NCBI RefSeq assembly: GCF_019925205.1
Contig: NC_083564.1
Location: 38,416,447 to 38,480,446 of the forward strand
Length of the DNA: 64,000 nt
Direction of reading: 5' to 3'
Source of the DNA: Metopolophium dirhodum
Lineage: Eukaryota; Arthropoda; Insecta; Hemiptera; Aphididae
The position numbers and the translations under genes are program-made. Below are positions 49,333-62,506 of the stretch, piece by piece (the stretch's first letter is position 1; each line of letters begins with the position of its first letter). The notes below the pieces were generated by a model. That model was not told the DNA's origin. It saw only the letters and a list, made by a program, of their open reading frames with translations, and ran no database searches.

Positions 49333-52300
49333 ATATAATATTGAAATTCAATGTAAATGTGACGTTTGTGTAATAAATTAGCGTAATCCATTATGGTTGT
49401 TTTTACTTTTATCCTATCAGTAAAATATTGTATGCTGCTCATCGATGTGGATTTGTAAATATATAAAAAAAAGTTGTACTTCAGCAGAAAAGTATAAAAC
49501 ACATTGATTAACCTTTTTGAGCCCTTTGTGGTTAGAACTTTTGCGCAAGAAGTTTTCCGTTTGAGGGATCGGCTACCTGTTAAGATACTGCAGAAAAGCC
49601 TTTCAAATGTGACCGGATAATAGTTATCCTTTTATATTATATTGAATTACTCGAGTCGTCATAGTATGTCATTTCGTCCGTAAACAACCTTTGACACGCG
49701 TTGTTTTTATTTTATATAGCCTTCGGCGAACGAACATTTTCATTAGACGAGAACGAGAAAAAGAAAAAAGAAACGCTGATATTTATCCATATATTATAAT
49801 ATAATATTATGGTAATATGGTAATTTTATAAAATATCATCTTTATCACTTACCTTTACATTGTTAAGTGCAAACCATCTTATCGGGTCATCACTATCGGG
49901 TATAAAACGTGTTGTTAAACATAAAACTGGCGAGTTTAATTATTATAGTCGTGTTTTGGTTGTCTGATCCGAATAGGAAATTGGTATAGGTATACCTATT
50001 TATGTTTAAAACGAATTTTTCTCTTGCTCAGTCTTCTACACTAATTAAAGTGTGAAATGAGTGAAAAAAAAAAGTACTATGTACGTCAGCGGCTTAGCTA
50101 CGGCGCGTAAAACCTTTTGGAGATGAGAGGTATAATAGTTTTCTGGTCGGGGAGAGAGGCGGCGTAGGAAGTGATAATTTATCACGTCATATCTTGGGCA
50201 AGGGTATAGATCGATCAAAATAACGGAGCGCTGATATTAAGTATTAAGAATAGTGAAAAACAACCCTCTCCAGCTGATGGCGAGGCGAAAAAATGCAGGC
50301 GTGAAGGGGAAATGAATAAATAGCTTTTCTGAAGTATAACAGTATGGGTGTAGTGCTGCGTGTGAGTATTGACAATAGTAATATTATAGACGCACTTGTG
50401 ATTAATCGCGTCACACTATTAATGTTGAGGAAACTTAGTTATTTTGTGCGCTAGTTTTCGTATCGTATATTGTCTTTTGTAGTATTATACAAAGACTTGT
50501 AATGATTTAAAATGTTTGATTTTTTCATAGACAATAATCTTAAAAATTAAAACGTTGCACATTTGTATCTATCCTAAACTTATTATAGCATTACCTAATT
50601 AATTTATATTTTATATTCGATGTATTTTACTCTTGCATCCCGTGGGCGTTAACTATTTAATAGTAAAATTAAATATTTTCCAGATAATAGACACGAATTA
50701 TTAGTTTAATACCAGCTAGTTATTTAATATTGATTATTACCTAATAAACAGTATTGTTTTATAGTTTTACAGTTCCCACTGTCAGTGATACTGCTGAGGG
50801 ACGCAGAGACTCGTTTAAACATTTTATCGTTTTAAACATTACGTATATGTGGTACAGTGTATTGTTCAAATTAAATGTAACTATTATTATTGTTACTAAT
50901 GCAACGATAACTACAAAAATGAAGTCGAAAGGATAAAATATAATCACCCTATATATTACGGACTCCGCGATAAGTGCACCACCCCTCACGATTTATCAAT
51001 TTCCGCCCATGATGGTCGTCCACTCGATTCGTCTCTATACTGTTTTCGCGGGACTAGGTCGTTAGAAAACGGAAATATTATTATACCCTCTCGGAGTTTA
51101 TGCATACAGGTAAGCCGCTCGTGAGCGTATTGTGTGTAGTTGGTGGTGCAGTGAATTGTCTGCGTGGATTTCATTGATTCTTTCTAGTGAGCGGCAATCG
51201 CTGGTCCGGGTTATGAAGCCAAAAATATTGTCGTACACAACTTCCGGTGGAAATACAGCAAATGACCGAGCGCAGAACAATGGCCGATAAATCAAAACCA
51301 AGAAAAGAAAAAAAAATGAAGAGAAAAACTTTCAGGCCAGAAGTATTTTTACTATTGATAAAAGTCTACTAAAAGTTTGGTGGCTTAATGAACTCGTATA
51401 GCCAGTCTTTAGCTTGAAAGGGAGGACGCAGTGTGTTGATGAAGTGCAAAGTTTTTCATCGCGAGATTAATGCTTTAGTAATGCAGTACAGGTTTTTTAG
51501 AGCTCACCCGTAACCATTTAATTGTCATTCTCGAATAGCGTTTTGAGATCGCGAGCGATAAATTTTGATTTGGCATACGTGTTTTATTTATATATTATAT
51601 CAAAAAGTTGAGTGTTTTATTACAACCTCTAAGCGATTCGTATCCCTAACAGACGTTTGCATACGGCAAGGTTTGTTTCCAAAGAAAAGAGTTTATATTT
51701 CTAATTACATTTATGAATATTATCGTAATATTATATAAAATATGTTCATGTTGAAAGTAATGATTATAATTCTAATATTGGTTAAATTAAATAATTTGTT
51801 TATGGAAAAGAACTTATTGTGTGTGACTCATTTGAATCGTTGAATACACTATTTAAATCTGGTCATATCCTCAATCACAATATAATATGATCCAATCTAT
51901 GCGTGTAAAACAACTCGATTTAATTAAAGCCCTTTATCCCTAATGTGGCACTATGAAAACCAAATCTGGTGTTGTAGCGCTCCACCATGGACTACCCGAC
52001 AAATCCAACCTTACCAATCCATAAGTTTACGAACAATTACAAACTCCCCTAGGCAATAAAACATGTATATTGCCACCCCCCTATCCGTTTTACGTTAATA
52101 AATATTATGTCATAATAAATTGTTAATTAAATATTGCAAAATGATACTCCGTAGGCCGTAGCACACAAAATGTACACATTGATTGATAATAACAGTCGAT
52201 ATATACAGCGTTGATAGTCGATATTTCAATTGATTCCACCGAATATAAAAAAATATCTGGAATTATTTTGTTTAAAGTTGCAGTTTTTCTACACAAAGTC

Positions 52301-55300
52301 ACTTAACACATTCTGTATAATATGGTGGAGATAAAAATGCATATTATTCATATCAATATAACTGGGCATAATCTCTTTACAGAATGCCAGGTGAGGATAT
52401 ACCCATTAGCCGTAGAGGAGGGCTCGCTGCCCGGACAAAACAGGTTTAAAAAACGATTAAAGATCATGAAAATAAAATGTTGAAAGTTCAAAATATTCAG
52501 AAAATGAAACTCTATGGCTATCATTAATTGTATTTATATTTTTTAACTTTCTTACCAAAAAATTTAATTGAATTAGAAAATAAAATATATGTAGCCCTTG
52601 TCTCTGTTAGACTACTAAAAAAAAACAGATTTATGATAAATGTATCATCTCAGGAGATATTAATGGGTAAATCCTCGCGGGACATGTAGGTATTATACCT
52701 ATAATGTATAAAAAAAACATTTATATTATTATTTAATATTTAATTATTTTAGTATTTATTAATCGCTTATGTTCAAAAAGTATATAAGCTTGGCAATAAA
52801 TATCAACCGTATTTGTTCACTTGTACATACAATATTATACATGACAGATAAATAGAAATATCCATAGAGCGATAGATAAATTTAATATGGAATTAGTAAA
52901 ATAATTTCTCAATGTACACTGTATTTAAGTATACTACATATTTACCTAGTAATCTTGGCTAAAACGAATTTGCAGTATATACACATTATCTTTTATCAAT
53001 GAATGGTCGCGAATCACTATGCTAATCAGATACGTTTTGTGCCAAAAGTTTTAGTAAAAACATTCATTGAGATTGATCAGATACCATGGTACTAATTATT
53101 ACAACTATTATGTGTTAATCTTTAAGGAGATACTGGTTTTTGTAAAGTTTAACATAATAATACTAGATAAAAAGGCTGTCTTCTTAAAATTAAAAAAAAA
53201 ATAAGGATGCCTACGACTAATAAGAAATGAGAAAAAGGTGTGTAAAAATAATGATTTCATGGTGAAAAATAATTTTTAAAAAAAACTTATTTTACCAACA
53301 GTTCAATTATTGAACATGAGTATTGGAAGAACCTAATCCCAACAGGTTGTTAGGTGATTGTTCAGCCGAAAATTACATACAAACATTTTGAACATAATAT
53401 GACGTGCAGTAGTTCATAAAATTGTATTATTTTATTATTTACTCTGGTATTGACCAGGCTTTAAAGTATTTATTCAGTGCTTGATGTATTTACAAAATAA
53501 TATTATTTTCAAAGATTTTTATTTCGTTTGTAAAATTGCTTTTTAATTTTAAAATACTTTTTAGTGCGAGGTATTTTTGTGTAAGTAAATATACTATATA
53601 AGTATGTAATAAACCATAATTTTAGTATTTAGTATTATTATTATTATTTGTTTGTGAAAGTATTAAAAATATGTAGCATGGTAATAATACCGAATAAAAT
53701 TAAAACAAGTACCTACCTAGGTAATGTAAACAATTTATAATTTATATTTTATTTTCAGACTTTTATTCAAAAATATCATAAACTGTTAAAGTATTAAAAT
53801 GTTAGCTGAAACTTAAGTTTGAACATTGTCGTGAAACTATATGTCTTAAGACAGTCTTTTGTATTAAAATAATATTATAAACTATCTTCTTAAAAATAAC
53901 AAAATAAGTAGGTATTTGCTTTATTTTCATTTAATTAAGTCAATAAAATTATATGCAAACAAAATCATCCCTTCTGACGTATAAAAAAAAATTGCATGCA
54001 CTATTGTACATTATGTCAACTTTAATCTTTTCTTTATAAAGTGTAATTTAAAAATGATTTCAGTTATGCCTTTGGGCTTGCGTAAATCTAATATATGTAT
54101 ATACAAAGTTAACTTCAATAAAATGCAACTATTGTATTGGAATTAATTTATTATGTTTTCACTTACAGTATTTTTTGTACCGTGAAAATGTAGTTTTTAT
54201 AAGTTTGACATTTAATATTTTTTTAATGAGGAATTAAAAATGCATATTATACATATTATTTCGTAAATAAATTCAACAATATAATATTCGAAAAATTTGT
54301 TATGCAAAGTCACTCTCAGAGGGCCATATTTTATGTTAATAATTGAACAAGTTAATTGAATAAAACGTTTTAATCGTATGCAAGAATATGTAATTTATGT
54401 AGTCATTAAATTTTAATAGTCTAGAAAAAATTCTATTAAAGTATTATAAAAAATGTAAATGTTGTAACCTTTATAAAAAATTGAAAGAAAATGCATTCCA
54501 AGAAATTCAAACTATTTTGTTGAAACCAACCACGTACAAATGTCTTAGTACAAACAAATAGTTACATATAAAAATATTTTTTTAAGAATCTAAACTACTT
54601 CCTTTTAGATTATTATTTTTCCTTAAAAGAATATGATTAAAAGTTTTGCGTTTTATCTGTTATTTGTCCTTCTTTAACGACATGTATTTGAAAAATATTA
54701 ATATATTAACTGTGCAATCTATTATAAAAATACCAAATATTGGCATTAAGGCGTTGAGCTATGTATGCATCGAAATTTTTTCCTCTTTTTTTATGCTAAT
54801 CAATCTATAAAATAACAATTTTATGTAACAAACCTTATGACCTTCATTAATATAAATTTTTTTAGATTATTGTAATTAAAATGTAACAATTTATTCAACC
54901 TGAATGTCTAAATATACGAATTCAAGGAAAAAAGTCATGGTGTTCATTGTTATACACATCTTGAGAAATTCGTAGATTTGAACAATACCATTAGATTTTC
55001 ATCTACAATATGAACCATCATCGTTGTGAGTACGTGACCACAAGTAGGGACAGATACAAAGGCGATACAAATTTTGGAATATAATGCAGTCAATTATTTT
55101 GTTAAGTCAACCACATGCCATTCAAAACGCAAACCAGCGAAAAGAAAAATATATTGTGTGACCAGTTTTGTGAGGGATATCATTCTGGATCATTCCGTTG
55201 GTCACATCCTGATGAACGGTTTTATTAAAAATGGAGTTTATTTAAAGAAATACCAATTTCCCTGGAAATATTGCCAGTGATTTTATTATTATAACTTAGT

Positions 55301-55768
55301 TTTTTATTATTTACATATATAACTTTGAACCCTAATACGTGCCATGTATATTTATTTTATATTAATGTGAACACACATCAGTTACAATATTGCATTAATT
55401 TATCAGTATACAGTATACGACACGGCCAGGCTGGTAAAAATGATTTATATAATAAATTATAAAATATTCTTATTTTATAGAAACTTTAAATCGTCTTATA
55501 AGATTCTCAAATTTAACTTTAAAAGAATTTTTATCAACATAAATATAATCTTATAATATATATTATTGAATATTACTATAACAACTTTGTATATTATTAG
55601 GCTACACCGCTACACCACAGTGGTGATTGCACTTTGCAGGTACGTATATCATAATATACGTTGTATTGTATATGCTATTATTATTGTTATATTAAGATAT
55701 TAGTTTTATAGTTTTAAGCGACTATGAAAATGAATACTATCAACAGCTATTATAATAGACGACCATAC
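49333..55768. other. Non-coding DNA, no supported gene
   Basis: AT-rich with scattered higher-complexity pieces. One at about 51953-52025 has a 23-codon ORF starting MKTKSGVVALHHGLP; another at 52391-52444 looks like an exon flanked by splice sites. Neither is linked to a recognised family. Overlapping ORFs on both strands at 50754-51301 have no family pattern. Confidence 0.35.
52391..52444 (+). other. Exon-like segment with flanking splice signals
   Basis: CTCTTTACAG precedes AATGCCAGGTGAGG, and AAACAG/GTTTAA follows 54 bases later. The open frame reads MPGEDIPISRRGGLAARTKQ. Composition is much more GC-rich than the surroundings. It could be an exon of an unseen plus-strand gene or a transposon scrap; the minus strand is also open here. 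I do not recognise the protein. Confidence 0.15.
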
Positions 55769-55835
55769 TGACAATTAGGCACGAATAAACAACGCTAGGT
55801 TCCCAGGCTCGCAATTTGATACTCGACCACCACAT
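55769..55835 (-). CDS. Second candidate KChIP N-terminal exon (tentative)
   Basis: On the minus strand a 22-codon frame starts at ATG (55835) directly after TTTCAG and reads MWWSSIKLRAWEPSVVYSCL then IV. It reaches a GTATGG donor with one base left over, the phase needed to join the 21451 exon (A+AA = Lys, then EDIDEF). The hydrophobic/basic character recalls the membrane-interacting N-termini of some vertebrate KChIP isoforms. Support is only phase and character. The ATG abutting an acceptor would need a non-coding leader exon upstream. Confidence 0.15.
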
Positions 55836-55839
55836 CTGA

Positions 55840-57340
55840 AACGAACGATAATAATTTGACGAGAACAGGTCACCGGGTCGAATGTTATGTGTGCAAGTGC
55901 TGACTGGTTGACTAAAATTGTTCACTGCTGGGAAGATTATTTCACAAAATTTCGTTCGTTAAAAAATTTAGGTGTGCGGTGAAATGTTTTGCAAATCGAT
56001 GGTCAAAATAATAATAATACAATAAAGATGATTATACGAACGAATGGATATCGATTGCGGTACGCAACGTACATATTACATAATACTATGATGACAAAAC
56101 TATGAGAGTAGAAACTTCAAATAATACGTTTTATATCTGCGTTTGATTTATCTCAACGGTTCAAAAATCATTACATCTCGTGAAAAATGGCTTTGAGTCG
56201 TGCATAGACCCAACCACGGTATTTGTCGACCGAGCTTAACATCGCAGCATATTATGATACATTACAACTGCCGAGTCGCGAAATTTGCCATTTGCTGTGG
56301 GGCCTTTATTTTATACTTCAGAACGCTGTCCACTTAACAATTTGTCGGCGCATTCAAACCCTAACCTAAGGGCATAAGACACTGCTTCCAAAACAATGGG
56401 TTGGCCATAAAGGAAACTGCGCTCGTTCCGAAGAAAAAAAAATATAATATAGAGATAATATACTACATGGAATGAAGTAGTGTACAACAGTATACAGCAA
56501 ATCCCCACCCACGATAACTCGTGACCCAAGCGATTTAGATTTTATAAAATGTGCCGAAAATAATAGGAACGACTAGTGGCGCCTCCGCGTAACGCTTTTT
56601 TTTAAGGAGGCCGTAAAAAATAAAATGTCTCACGACAAAAAAAATACGAAATCCAACAACTTATCCAATAATAAAATATTAAAATATTCTTAAAGTTAAC
56701 TAAAAAACTGGCCATATAATATAATATTTAATAGCAAAAAAAATTAAATATGTACGTATTGTACCTACATGGTAGATATAGGTGTATAGGTAAGGCCGAG
56801 TGAAATAGACTTCAGCTGGCAAATTCCCACCTGTCTTGAATTATGGTAATAAACGCGTATTTTCGATAACGTCTATATAACGTGACACATTACTATGGGA
56901 AACACTACAATAACTGTTCAGATTATTAGCGTCCGTATATTGAAATACAATTCAGGCGAATTAAATCAATGCGTGGAGACATGTTATTACCCAATTTGCT
57001 ATAAACTATTCTTAGAATAAACGGCAGGGAACTATGATGTAAATCAAACAAAACTAATAAATGAGACTGACTTTATGACATACGTAATATTAAACTAACA
57101 AATTTAAAAAAAACTATCCATGACGATGACGCGTGGAATATAAGGAAAAATCGACTGGGGGTTATTTTTGTTTTTTTCTCAACTGTCGATTGCCTTTAAA
57201 TATACACTTCTGATAATATAGGTTACGTTCTAAAAAGACGCATAACTATGGAAAAACTATTTTCTTCGTGTAGGTGGTACCTACCGGCAAATAGTGGTGT
57301 TAGTAATTTTTAATATCTAAATATTGAAACATTCCGTGGC
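55840..57340. other. Non-coding DNA
   Basis: No gene is recognised. A minus-strand frame at about 56311-56440 (NERSFLYGQPIVLEAVSYAL..) ends just before AATAAA and is a little more gene-like than its surroundings. I know no family for it; it could be a transposon scrap. Confidence 0.35.
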
Positions 57341-57344
57341 CCGA

Positions 57345-57610
57345 GGGGGTTTGGAGTGAGCTCCGCGAAAACACCCTCCTGGTAAATATTCACATGACAC
57401 CGTTGCGAGGGTCTCGGGGAAAGACGAAAGCCCCAAGCTTACGAGTCGGGTAAACGATTCCATCGAGTCCGACTTAAATACGGACACGGTCTACATGGGC
57501 TTCGTGGCGACCTGGGACACAGAGCATTCCAGGAGGGTTTATCGCCAAGCGTCGATCCGTACAGATAAATATTATTGTATCGTCGTATAGGTCGAAATTT
57601 CCTAAGCCTT
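57345..57610. other. Unassigned GC-richer block, open on both strands
   Basis: A sharply bounded GC-richer block is open on the plus strand for about 72 codons without an ATG at its start (including DTVYMGFVATWDTEHSRRVY, ending at TAG near 57589). It is also open on the minus strand for 75 codons (57439-57666). It may be a fragment of a transposon or pseudogene, or an exon. No splice pair is convincing and I do not recognise either protein. Confidence 0.25.
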
Positions 57611-58166
57611 AGATAACGAATCGAATTATGTCCAGAATACTCTAGACGAATCCAAAGTGCAATCATATTTCGTTCTTCACAAGTCCCCCACCGATGACTG
57701 CATTTTAAACAACATGACGAGTCGTTACTCGTTGCACGCCGTTCCTATATTGTACTCCCATAACCCATATCTGTACACCAGTGATGTGGCTTGTGACAGG
57801 ACTATAATAAAACCCATCGCATGCACACATTTCACGGATTTCGTTTGTATAAAAAAAAAACAATAATTGCAATTGATAATATTATCATATTATTGTTATT
57901 GTTATATTATTAATATATGATATTCTGTTTTATTTGTGGTGGGGAAGAATACCATGGTGGTTATAATTGCACTGTATATAGGTAGAGCCCCGTTGAAAAC
58001 TTGAAAGTCAGATTTTAGAGAAAGGCCTGTAGGTAGATACTCACCATTACGCCGACGCAACAATAATGATTATGATAATATATTTATAACCAGGGTTGGC
58101 ATTTCGATGCACTTTGAACTGTTTTCCTATACCTACGTGAAGCTTGATTTTTTTTTACATTATATC

Positions 58167-58564
58167 ACATCTACGTTTCATTTAGGTATTTTTGACTAAG
58201 GTTAATTTTTCAGAGAATTTTATAAGGGTTTTGAATTTTTTTATAAAATGGATACGTGTCATCAAAGTTTTTATACAATTATGAAACAATTAATACAATT
58301 TTGTTATTTATTAATCTGAGAATAGTATAATTATGTTTGACAGTATAAATAATATACAAGTGTTACATCTACGTTTCATTTAGGTATTTTTGACTAAGGT
58401 TAATTTTTCAGAGAATTTTAGAAGGGTTTTGAATTTTTTTATAAAATGGATAGGTACGTGTCATCAAAGTTTTTATACAATTATGAAACAATTAATACAA
58501 TTTTGTTATTTATTAATCTGAGAATAGTATAATTATGTTTGACAGTATAAATAATATACAAGTG
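58167..58564. repeat. Near-identical ~200-bp tandem duplication
   Basis: Two adjacent direct copies: 58167-58362 and 58365-58564, both starting ACATCTACGTTTCATTTAGG and ending AATATACAAGTG. They differ by one substitution (TTTTATAAGG versus TTTTAGAAGG) and a 4-bp GGTA insertion in the second copy. The near-identity implies a recent duplication, or an assembly artefact. Confidence 0.92.
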
Positions 58565-58879
58565 AATGATACAACGTCGAAATCGTTTGGTGGCGTAAAC
58601 GTACCAATAATATTATTTACAATCATAATAAACACTGTGAACACATAATAATTAATGATGGAATTCGATACGAATGATGGTATTTTTTGCAGATTAAAAC
58701 ACGTGTTGAGCAGTTCAGTTAAACTTTTTTTTAAATTTAATTAAAAAGTATATTTTTATACAAAACTCTTTTTAAGTGTATTGTTTTCAATCATTAAGAC
58801 ATTTTTCGGATTATTTTTATGGAATTTCATTTCCAGCCACAACTATATATAAGCAACAATATGTCAATATCAAAAACAA

Positions 58880-59440
58880 CAATAACAACAACAACCATAG
58901 TATGACTTCGAGAGGAGAATCGTCTCGGCGGCGACGTGTTTACCGCGTGTGTGTTAGGACTAGATAATTCCTAGACTATTATACGACGAAGTTTTCTCCC
59001 GCGTACAAATGGCGTATATTATACGCTTGTATACACGTCGCGTTTATAATTATTAGTCAGCCCGGAGCCAGTGATGTTTTTCCGACATTGTTGTCTGTCG
59101 CTGTATGTCGGCCCGGACCGTTTGATAGACTTTCGACACGGTTCCCTCCTCCCACCGCAACGCCACAATAACAGACCGACACAGTGCATCCGGTCGCGGG
59201 AGATAATTTATCGTGCCGTGGCAACATCATTTACGTGGGTACCTACATTAAAATATTATATAAAATATAAGGCCGAAAAGTGTTCGCCGGGGTGTAGGTA
59301 GTAGGTACGTTGAATTAATGGTTCGTTCGTCCGTCCGGTGTAACGGAGATTTTTCATGTTTGCGCGTGAAAAAAGAAAAAAATGTTTTTAAGATGAAAAA
59401 TACTCCCCCCCCCCCCCCCATATAGTCGGAATCGACACTA
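58880..59440. promoter_or_regulatory. GC/CpG-richer island, function unknown
   Basis: GC-richer, with a C run at about 59406-59418. Short ORFs occur on both strands but none is recognised. It may be a promoter of an unseen transcript, such as a distal KChIP start site or a gene to the right. This rests on composition only. Confidence 0.2.
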
Positions 59441-62331
59441 AAAACATTCACCGGATATTTACCGATCACCCGATGACTAATAGACCGGTATGGAGATTTT
59501 TTTAAACACTGCAGCTCATTATCCCTCAAACTCGGTAAAGTATTATAGTTCTTGAAAGTATATTGTTTTACTTAATTTGAATTCGTTACGAAATAACATT
59601 TTCAAGAAATGCGTGGTAGGTACGTAATACCTCAAGTCAGCTGGTTAAGAAGACAGAACTAACCAATCCCTCGTTAGAAAAGCGACATGGGGTCACGAAA
59701 ATGTCTTTTGAATTGTCAAGAATATTGCAAAAAACATTTTGTTAAGCGTTTATATTATTTAAGCGCTTGTCATGGTAACGAATATGATGTCACCGTAGTG
59801 AATGGTACAGATGTAACAAAAAAAAAATTGCCTTATAAATTTCAGATAGGCCACAGCCAAAAGACACGTTCATATTAAAATATTAATCCTCATAAATGTC
59901 GGACAAATAAAGAAAAATACCTACCCATTATTTTATTTGTTTATTTATTTATAAAAGATAATATAACTTATAAGGTATTGGGAGGAAAATATTAACATGC
60001 AATTAGTATACAACTACTATTTATCATACATAATATTTTGATTGATCTGGAATATTAAATCAAACAAAAGTATAGTATAATATTTTAGTAGGTATATAAG
60101 GAGCTTTAAAATTTCTTGAAAAAAATCCATCTTGCAGACGTTTTATTTAACTATTTTATTCATAAGGCAGTTAATGGACTAGATTATAATATTATATTGT
60201 TTTTCTTACTTCTTCAAAGTTGTTACACACGTATGACGTTTCAAAAGATATTGGCCCACTATTTTTGCTATAAAAGAATACGCTCACGGAATGTATATAT
60301 GGTGTTACGTTACGCCCTAACTATAAAGTATATAATATATATTGTTCAACAACGGTTTTAGAATATTATTCCTTTCACATATTTCACCGATATTAATAAT
60401 GTAATATCTACCGAACCTAACCATAATATACCATCCACGTTCTGAAATGACGTTCCACCTTGAGAAAAAGTGATTATCAGTTGACGAATAGTTCACCCCG
60501 AGTAACAGACGTTTGGAAATCGGTTTTAATTGATGTAAATTTTATTAAAAAAAAATCTACCAATTTAAATCTTAAATTATCTCATTTTATAATTTTTTTT
60601 TTATATAACTCATCAGCTGTTGAATACGTAAAACGAAATATTAGATGGATATTTCAGATTTGTTACGTCATAATATCTATCATAATCTAAAATAATTATC
60701 ATGATGTTGAACTTATACATGGTTTTTCTTATCTAATAAATCTTGATCCATTAACAGATTGCAGAATGTACCAAAACGAAAGACTAAATATTGCGAACTA
60801 AGCATGGCGTCTGGCAGGCATTCGGTTCGGATTCAAAAATGTCAGCGTCAACAATCAACTCCATCTATATTGCACACCCGAACTCTGAAAATATGTCTAA
60901 AAAGTTCCTATCTACACTTTGTCGTAGTTCAAAAACGTAATATATTCATCTTATAGTAATAAAAATGGTTAACAGTTTTTTAAAAGTGTTATAATATTAT
61001 ATGATATTATTATTATACTGTCAGATTCGCGATAGCTTATGTCACTTCATGACGAAAAGATCATTATTCGTATCTACGCTTAAAAAATTCACAATTTATC
61101 ATCATAAAACAAAAAGTAAATAAGTAAAACCCTCGTTTAGAAAGTATCAAAACTCTGGAAACGTAATTTATTGCAATTATTCTATTAAAATGTTTAAACT
61201 CATTGGTCACTTATAGAACTAGAATAAAAAAAGGTAAATTAATTGTCAAAATACGCAATGTTTTGAAAAAATAAAAATGACAGATTCCATTTGAAGGTAT
61301 TAAATTTCTAAGCCACTACTCACGAGTACAAACAAAATAAATATACGTACATAATATTATATATGTATTTAGCAAGTAAAAAAAAGATGTATAGTCATTG
61401 AATATACCTTATTGTGTTCATAATGTTTGGCGATTAATCAATTTATATTTAGTATAATAATTTAATTAACTTTTTTTAATTAAGTAATTTTATTCACTTT
61501 TATGTTTCAAACAATTTGTAGTAATTAATTTTTTTTTATTTTACGTTGCATTATTAATGAAACGGTAGAATCCATATTAATGGTTTTACCGGCAAGTAAG
61601 TTTTAAAAACGGTATGAAACTGTTCCAGGAACGTAGAAATTAAAACAGGCAGCTTTAATATACTGTTAAATGAAGTATATAGGTACAGTCACTAAACACA
61701 CACCTCGGACTCAGGTTTAACGGACGTTTTTAGTGGCGTTAACAATAAACACAGAGAAGTCACGAAACCGGAAATTTATTGTACATCGTGAATTATTCAA
61801 TTACCCATCGGGAAATTAAACACTATACCTATATAGCGGTCGACCTTTTATTTGGCCGGTCGACAACGCGGTAATAGCAGATGTTCATTTTTTTTTTTTG
61901 TCGTTTTTCGCATTTTTACACACGTACGTGGTACGTTGTACGTATACATTCTTGTTGTTATTGTTATAATAATAATTATGGTTGTTGTTATTGTTATTTT
62001 ACTTTACTATACCCCGGGGATAGATTCATTTATTTATTTTTTAATATATTATACGAGATACGATCGGACACGAAACCGGACAGTATAGTGTACGAAAAAA
62101 CAAAAAAAACACACGCACAGATAAGCCAACTAGAAAAAAGCCCGAATCTCGAGGATGCTTTGAACGTGTCATTCAGTTTAGAAAAATATCGTTATTTACA
62201 TGTCGTAACGTGCTCGCGACATTCCAGTAACATATCAGACATAATATAATTTAAAATTTCTGTATCTATCATCTGGCGGCCGTCCCTCGTCGACTACTAT
62301 AGAACAGCCACGCAATGTTTCGAGGTTGTCA
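59441..62331. other. Non-coding DNA
   Basis: AT-rich with nothing recognised. Plus-strand ORFs of 63-81 codons at 59687, 60116, 60460 and 60759 have no family pattern. Confidence 0.4.
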
Positions 62332-62506
62332 CCGCCATTTTCCTAAACGGCAATGTTTACATTTTTATATGATAATTCTAATTGATAAAGGCGAAAACGT
62401 CTTTGAACCATGGATAATTATTACTCCATTCATTGAGTAATTGAATCAGGAAAACGTTATCATAATATAAAAGTGTAAACATTGCCGTTTAGGCATATTA
62501 TGGCGG
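62332..62506. mobile_element. Long-armed inverted-repeat MITE
   Basis: The left arm (62332-62375) contains CCTAAACGGCAATGTTTACA followed by TTTTTATATGATAA. The right arm (62457-62506), read inward, has the same CCTAAACGGCAATGTTTACA, then CTTTTATATTATGATAA. Both outer ends begin CCGCCAT. A second, weaker inversion (AAAACGT..ACGTTTT) lies closer to the centre, so most of the 175 bp can fold into one hairpin. There is no ORF. The target duplication is not clear and the superfamily is not assigned. Confidence 0.75.

Noticed and set aside
61852..62249. 122-codon plus-strand ORF (61881-62249) and overlapping 78-codon ORF
   Set aside because: Both are rich in Phe/Tyr/Cys or Val/Ile from T-rich and GTT-repeat DNA. 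No domain, and no splice signals that make sense.
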